NCBI GenBank assembly: GCA_032821775.1
Contig: JAVLRN010000010.1
Span: forward strand, 806,001-870,000
Length of the DNA: 64,000 nucleotides
Source of the DNA: Sanguinoderma infundibulare
Taxonomy: Eukaryota > Basidiomycota > Agaricomycetes > Polyporales > Polyporaceae
Direction of reading: 5' to 3'
In this document: piece after piece, positions 60,217 to 64,000 of the stretch
Position numbering within the stretch: the stretch's first letter is position 1
How the letters are laid out: each line of letters begins with the position of its first letter
Notes under the pieces: generated by a model
What the model saw: only the letters and a program-made list of their open reading frames with translations
The model's database searches: none
What the model was told of the DNA's origin: nothing
Translations under genes and position numbers: made by a program

Positions 60217-60816
60217 CGCTGTAGGGCGGGATGGTGTAGTGATTGGGAAAAAAGCTAGGAGGTGGGTAGGGATTAAGGAAGAGAGATCTGACGTGGTGAA
60301 GTTCAAGCCGATGGTTGGGCCCGGGATATGAAGTTTTAAATATGATGTCCAGCGCGAGTCACCGGGGCTTTAACGGTTTTCATTTCGGGACACTGACTCA
60401 GAACACCCGAATCGGACGTGGGGTCCAGGCGTGCGAGGTCGGAGTGGTTCAAGCGTCTGGGTGGAATCTATTGTGCTGACGGGCTGGAGCCAGCTGGCCG
60501 GCCAGTCCCTCCCTCTGAAGCAGCGGTGGGACGGAGCCTGCGTGGGGTCCTTCCATAGTCGGCAGGAGGAGCGGTAGAAGTTGTGGTACGAGGGGTGCAT
60601 TGTCTTTGTCTGCCAGCCCTTTTGTTCGCTCAATCTGAGGAGGCCGTCATGTGGGTGTGGGAATGTTGACATTGCATTGGCGCCTGTGCGACCTGGCGCT
60701 TATAAGTTATAGCCAACGTTCAACCACCAACGACCACCTGCACCTCTTCCCGCACCTGCACCTCTTCCCTCACCTGCACCTTACCCCAAGTCAACGCGCT
60801 TTTTCTCTTTCTCGCC
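60217..60816. promoter_or_regulatory. Shared divergent promoter of module 2
   Basis: 600 bp head-to-head spacer. It carries GACTCAGAACACCCGAAT at 60395-60412 (one island shared with module 1), a TTGTTCGCTCAATCTG element near 60626, and GGCGCTTATAAG near 60696 as a probable TATA element for the partner gene. A CACCTGCACCTCTTCC direct repeat precedes the partner ATG at about 60735-60785. Confidence 0.6.
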
Positions 60817-61587
60817 ATGTCTGTAGACTCCTCATCATCGTCAGCCATGGCCATCGTCTGTGAGGCGCCCTGTCCCTCCACCTCTCCCTTCACCGATTTC
60901 CGCGACACGTTGGCAGACAACCACTCGGAGGAGTCTGACGGTGATCCCGAGTCTTTGTCCCGTTCATCCAGCCCCGAGCCCGAGAAGCTGGCTGACGCTC
61001 AAGTCAAGCGACCGCCGTTCCCGTTTGTCTATGGGGTATGCCTTCTACGTTTTCTGCGTCACCCGGGATTCTAATGTTGCGTACTAGAAACGTCGCGTCC
61101 GCAAAATGCTACCCCGTACCGTGCTGCCGCGCTGGCTGGATCCTCGATGCGTTGCCATCCAGTCGCCTCTTGATATCCCCCTCTGCTGGCTGGGCATACC
61201 TCTTTGCTATGATGCAGTGGGGCGATGGGCACACAATACCGGGCTCGGAGTACCCGTTACCTGGGGGTGGCACACCAACACTCCCGGAGCGGTCGACATC
61301 TTGAAGACGTGGGTCGTCCTTACGGACACCTTGTACGAGGAGAGCGGGATCGACATTAAGTTGAGGGAGGTGTGGGGGGAGGAGCTTCCCATCATCACCT
61401 TCGTCTCGAACAGACAGATGTGCGACATCACTGCCGATCAACGTGAAGCGATAGACGAACTATTGGAGGATATGGGCTTCGATAAGGAAGCTGAGGGACC
61501 TATGTGGTACCTGGATAAGAGGGAGCAGGTATGCCTCATTCCATCTTGCCAGTCGCACTCGCTCACTGACGCCGTTTCTAGTACTAA
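60817..61587 (+). CDS. Partner protein of the nuclease module 2, function unknown
   Basis: Three exons (60817-61035, 61088-61528, 61582-61587) give 221 residues, again with a final exon of just Tyr and stop. The N-terminal 65 residues are acidic and Ser-rich (SEESDGDPESLSRSSSPEPE). The conserved domain runs from KRPPFPFVYG through MLPRTVLPRWLDPRCVAIQS, NTGLGVPVTWGWHTNTPG, AVDILKTWVVLTDTLYEESG and IDIKLREVWGEELPIITFVS to GPMWYLDKREQ. About two thirds of positions match module 1's partner by eye. No known domain is recognised. Both the head-to-head placement and the repeated co-duplication with the nuclease gene point to a joint function, which is inference. Confidence 0.82.
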
Positions 61588-61779
61588 TTTTCTGTTTTAT
61601 GTCTGTCCTATGTTCGCTTTGGCATCCTGGATTCACTGTTCTCGTCTTATGCTGTCTATACTCGTCAGTCGTATTGCATTGTGTATCAAGTAATGAAGTA
61701 TTTAGGGCCTGTAGAATATCAATAGGATATGTTCCACCTGCATTCGTAGTCTACTTCATCGCGAAAGGCCATGTGTCGA
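61588..61779. other. 3' flank of the partner gene
   Basis: Short non-coding stretch resembling the flank after the module 1 partner gene (GCATTGTGTATCA, then a CACTGCAGAA/CCTGTAGAA-like segment). No gene is present. Confidence 0.5.
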
Positions 61780-62085
61780 GCAAGGGAGATCCTGACTCGG
61801 GCAAGTCAACTCAAGCGGTAGAGGCTTGTTCCAATCTGCAAGGAAAGGCTGCGTACGCTCTGGCTACTGCCATGGCTTTGAAACCGCTCAGTTGCAGCAC
61901 GCAGTGGACACAGTCGGTGAGGTCATCTCAGGTCATCTCCCGTCTGTAACACGACTTAAGGCATGAGGAGCCCACAGGTGAGGAGGAACCAACCTCGCCA
62001 CATCTGTTGACGAAGAGAGGTGGGACTTGAACTAGAGATGCAGTACCACCCCAAGGCACTTTATATGATACATTTGGGAATAGCG
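61780..62085 (-). pseudogene. Relic of a third nuclease-gene copy
   Basis: Degenerate but alignable to the middle exons of the nuclease genes. It keeps AAGTCAACTCAAGCGGTAGA, TTTGAAACCGCTCAGTTGCAGC, CGTCTGTAACACGACTTAAGG and GAGAGGTGGGACTTGAACTAG, matching 53510-53940 in order and orientation but with deletions and no open frame. It marks the former right-hand continuation of the array. Confidence 0.65.
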
Positions 62086-62230
62086 CAATGCGATTCGGTA
62101 GTAGAATACAGCTGCGGCAGTGGGCGGCGGGCGGGACGTCCTCCTGGCTCGATCTCCGCCCGCCACCACGATCTGTGTGGATATGTCTACATGCTTGTAG
62201 GGTCCAGTCATTACACCGACCTTGCGGCAT

Positions 62231-62901
62231 TCACATGCGGAGCTTCCTCTCCATGTCAGCGTGGATGTCCATCGAGTGTGTCATCTCCGCCGCTGTGTGC
62301 GCACGTCGAGTCAGTGCACGTCCGGAAAGCGAGAGAGAGGAGTGAAAAGACGAAGGACGTACCTGAGCCCATGAAGTCTGCGCACTCGACGGTCTCGTCG
62401 CGGCCCATGAGGATGTCGAGATGGAGGTTCGACTGGGGGAGGATGGGCATGTGTGGGTTCTGCCGGAGTGGCGATGAATGCTAGGGGCATGGGACGATGG
62501 ATGGCAAAGACAGAGACGGACCTGGCTGACGATCTTGCGCTCCATGAGAATGCGCATGGGCATGTGGAGCCCGAAGAGCTGGCGCTGCATCTGGAGCTTC
62601 ATGTTGTCTTGTGTCGCCTCCCACTTTAGATAGCAAGAAAACGTTGGTCAAAGTGATGCTACAGACGAAGGAGAGGGCAAGCGTACATTCTCTAGGCGGC
62701 CATGGATCGTGCTTGTCTTCGTCACCTCTGTTGCGAGACTCCGTGGACCGTGTTTGAGGGTATCGTGAAGGCCAAAGCTGTTGCTTGTGTCCTGGACAGA
62801 TGCGGACTTGGTCTCGCGACCGGGGACAATGCGAAGGGAGTCCTAGACATAGAGCCAGTAAGAACAGTGCGCCTTCTCGCAATGTCAGAGATACTCACCA
62901 T
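62231..62901 (-). CDS. UMP1: Proteasome maturation factor Ump1
   Basis: Five exons (62901-62899, 62842-62687, 62623-62522, 62459-62363, 62292-62231) sum to 139 residues. The first exon is only the ATG, directly followed by a GT donor. The protein reads DSLRIVPGRE, NSFGLHDTLKHGPRSLATEV, WEATQDNMKLQMQRQLFGLH, MPMRILMERKIVSQ, SNLHLDILMGRDETVECADF and ends MDIHADMERKLRM; all are hallmark UMP1/POMP segments and the length fits the family. Ump1 is a chaperone that binds half-proteasome precursors, coordinates beta-subunit maturation and is degraded as the first substrate of the new 20S particle. Confidence 0.95.
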
Positions 62902-63255
62902 GGTAGGAGACTAAGAGGATGTATCACAAGGAAGGAGAGAGGAGGCAGCAGGCTGAGGATGAGGATGAGGATGAGGTTGGGATGAGGAGAGGCAGGACGC
63001 GTCATTCTCATCGGCCCGGCGGTCAAACGCTGGGCGTTACTCGACGTTGGAGTCGGTTTGCGCAGGTTTGCGCGTTGTGCCATACGACGGCCACGATTGT
63101 CCACGTCGTGCTTGCCCCATACATCTAATCTGCTTGACGACCTGAACTCTGGAATTGCTGCTACTACCTCTCTCTGCTATTAAGACCTGCTGTTGCTGTT
63201 TGGACACTGTACTGCTATCTCACAACCCCAACTTAAACGCACCAACTCAAACACG
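62902..63255. promoter_or_regulatory. Divergent promoter region, UMP1 / ABC transporter
   Basis: 354 bp between the two start codons, with a GAGGATGAGGATGAGGATGAG repeat tract near 62955. No proteasome-associated control element (PACE-like) was recognised with confidence. Confidence 0.4.
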
Positions 63256-64000
63256 ATGGGCCGGAGCTCCCGCCGCACGCGCTCCACCCGCCCAGGGAAA
63301 TTCGACCCCTCCGACCACACGCGCGTGAAGCACACCCGGATCGGTGTCTGGGATCTCTACGAAGAGGTCAACCCCGCGAGCGCATTCGTCCCAGGCGCAT
63401 CCTACGCCGAGCGCGCGTTCGCCGCGTATGAATGTCTGCCGTACCTCGCGCGGATGGTCTGCGACGTCCTCGCGATCCGCAGCTGTTGGGGGTTGCTCGT
63501 CGCGTATGCCCTTGCGGAGGGTGGGCAGGCGTTATTGCCCGCGATGTCACTGTGGTACGTGTCACGCTCTTCGCGCGAGTTCGAGTTGGGGTCCGAGGGA
63601 GAATTATGCTGAGTGGACGATGGATGGGTCAGGTATTCGGGGCAGCTGATCAACATAGTGCGTATCCAGGCTATTTAATCCCATGCGAGAATATGCTTTG
63701 TATCCTGTTCATTCTTCAACGCACCCTGACGCCCCGCACCTGTCCCGTCCTCCATGAGATCGAGAAATGCAACGCGATATACTAACTTGCCTTTCCAGCT
63801 ACAAACGACAATTGACACCCGAACAGTCGACGCCGACACGCTCTTCCGCGTCTGCGTCGGCCGCGTCGGATGCTCCATCTTCCGCCGCGTCCTCAGCTAC
63901 ATCCTCTCTGAATTGCGTGGGCCTCTCTCCCGGCGCCTCAAAGCACGCTACTCCCTCCACCTCTTCCGCGCCCGAGCAAGACTTGATCTCCCAACGTTCG
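63256..64000 (+). CDS. ABC transporter, N-terminal part (runs off the window)
   Basis: Exons 63256-63554, 63633-63657 and from 63799 onward join in frame. It starts MGRSSRRTRSTRPGKFDPSD, then has LARMVCDVLAIRSCWGLLVA and EGGQALLPAMSLWYSGQLIN as the first membrane segments. It continues LQTTIDTRTVDADTLFRVCV, then a segment ending LKARYSLHLFRARARLDLPT, the typical coupling region (LDxPTF) before the nucleotide-binding half of fungal half-size exporters. The nucleotide-binding domain lies beyond 64000. Subfamily (ABCB-like) and substrate are inferred only. Confidence 0.7.

Overview
The window looks like the nuclear genome of a filamentous basidiomycete, most likely an Agaricomycete. The evidence is the many 45-70 nt GT-AG introns that split almost every gene, the short intergenic spaces, and the gene content: NADPH oxidase NoxA, a GH28 pectinase, an ABCC transporter, a short fungal bZIP factor and a chromodomain Ty3/Gypsy retrotransposon. 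No bacterial operons, CRISPR arrays or organellar features were seen. The species cannot be named from the sequence.

Layout. At 0-13 kb there are compact housekeeping genes: an RCC1-like protein, a WW-domain protein, a USP-domain protein, tRNA-Gly(GCC), NOP53, RPL34, a PHO13-type HAD phosphatase and the GPI-anchor protein PIG-F/GPI11. At 14-20 kb lie a transaldolase-fold protein that lacks the catalytic lysine and a bZIP factor. From 16 to 31 kb genes are sparse; the exceptions are the bZIP gene, a GNAT acetyltransferase recovered by joining six small exons, and a probable intron-containing tRNA. At 31-45 kb there are NoxA, a secreted GH28 enzyme, an ABCC transporter and an unrecognised proline-rich protein.

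The notable part is 45.7-62.1 kb, a tandem array of a two-gene module. Each module has a minus-strand gene for a multi-domain protein (771 aa in the intact copy) whose N-terminal part carries a PD-(D/E)XK nuclease signature. Divergently from it, across a 0.5-0.6 kb shared promoter, runs a plus-strand gene for a 210-221 aa partner that I do not recognise. Two modules are present (46.6-56.2 kb and 57.5-61.6 kb). A 5'-truncated or broken partner copy follows the nuclease gene of each, and there is one further relic at about 61.8 kb. The nuclease gene of module 1 is interrupted inside a coding exon by a complete 5,646 bp chromovirus-type LTR retrotransposon with apparently identical LTRs and a 5 bp target duplication. 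Its partner gene stays open. The left edge of the array is fused to a 5'-truncated cytochrome P450 relic. The 3' halves of the modules are almost identical, while the nuclease and partner coding parts have diverged. This suggests recombination or gene conversion together with paired diversification, as might be expected of a nuclease with a cognate partner or antidote; that function is inference.

The right end carries UMP1, the proteasome assembly chaperone, and the 5' part of another ABC transporter that runs off the window. Gene ends were checked against reading frames. Internal splice sites are by eye and may be off by a base; exon lengths that sum to whole codons are stated where I checked them.
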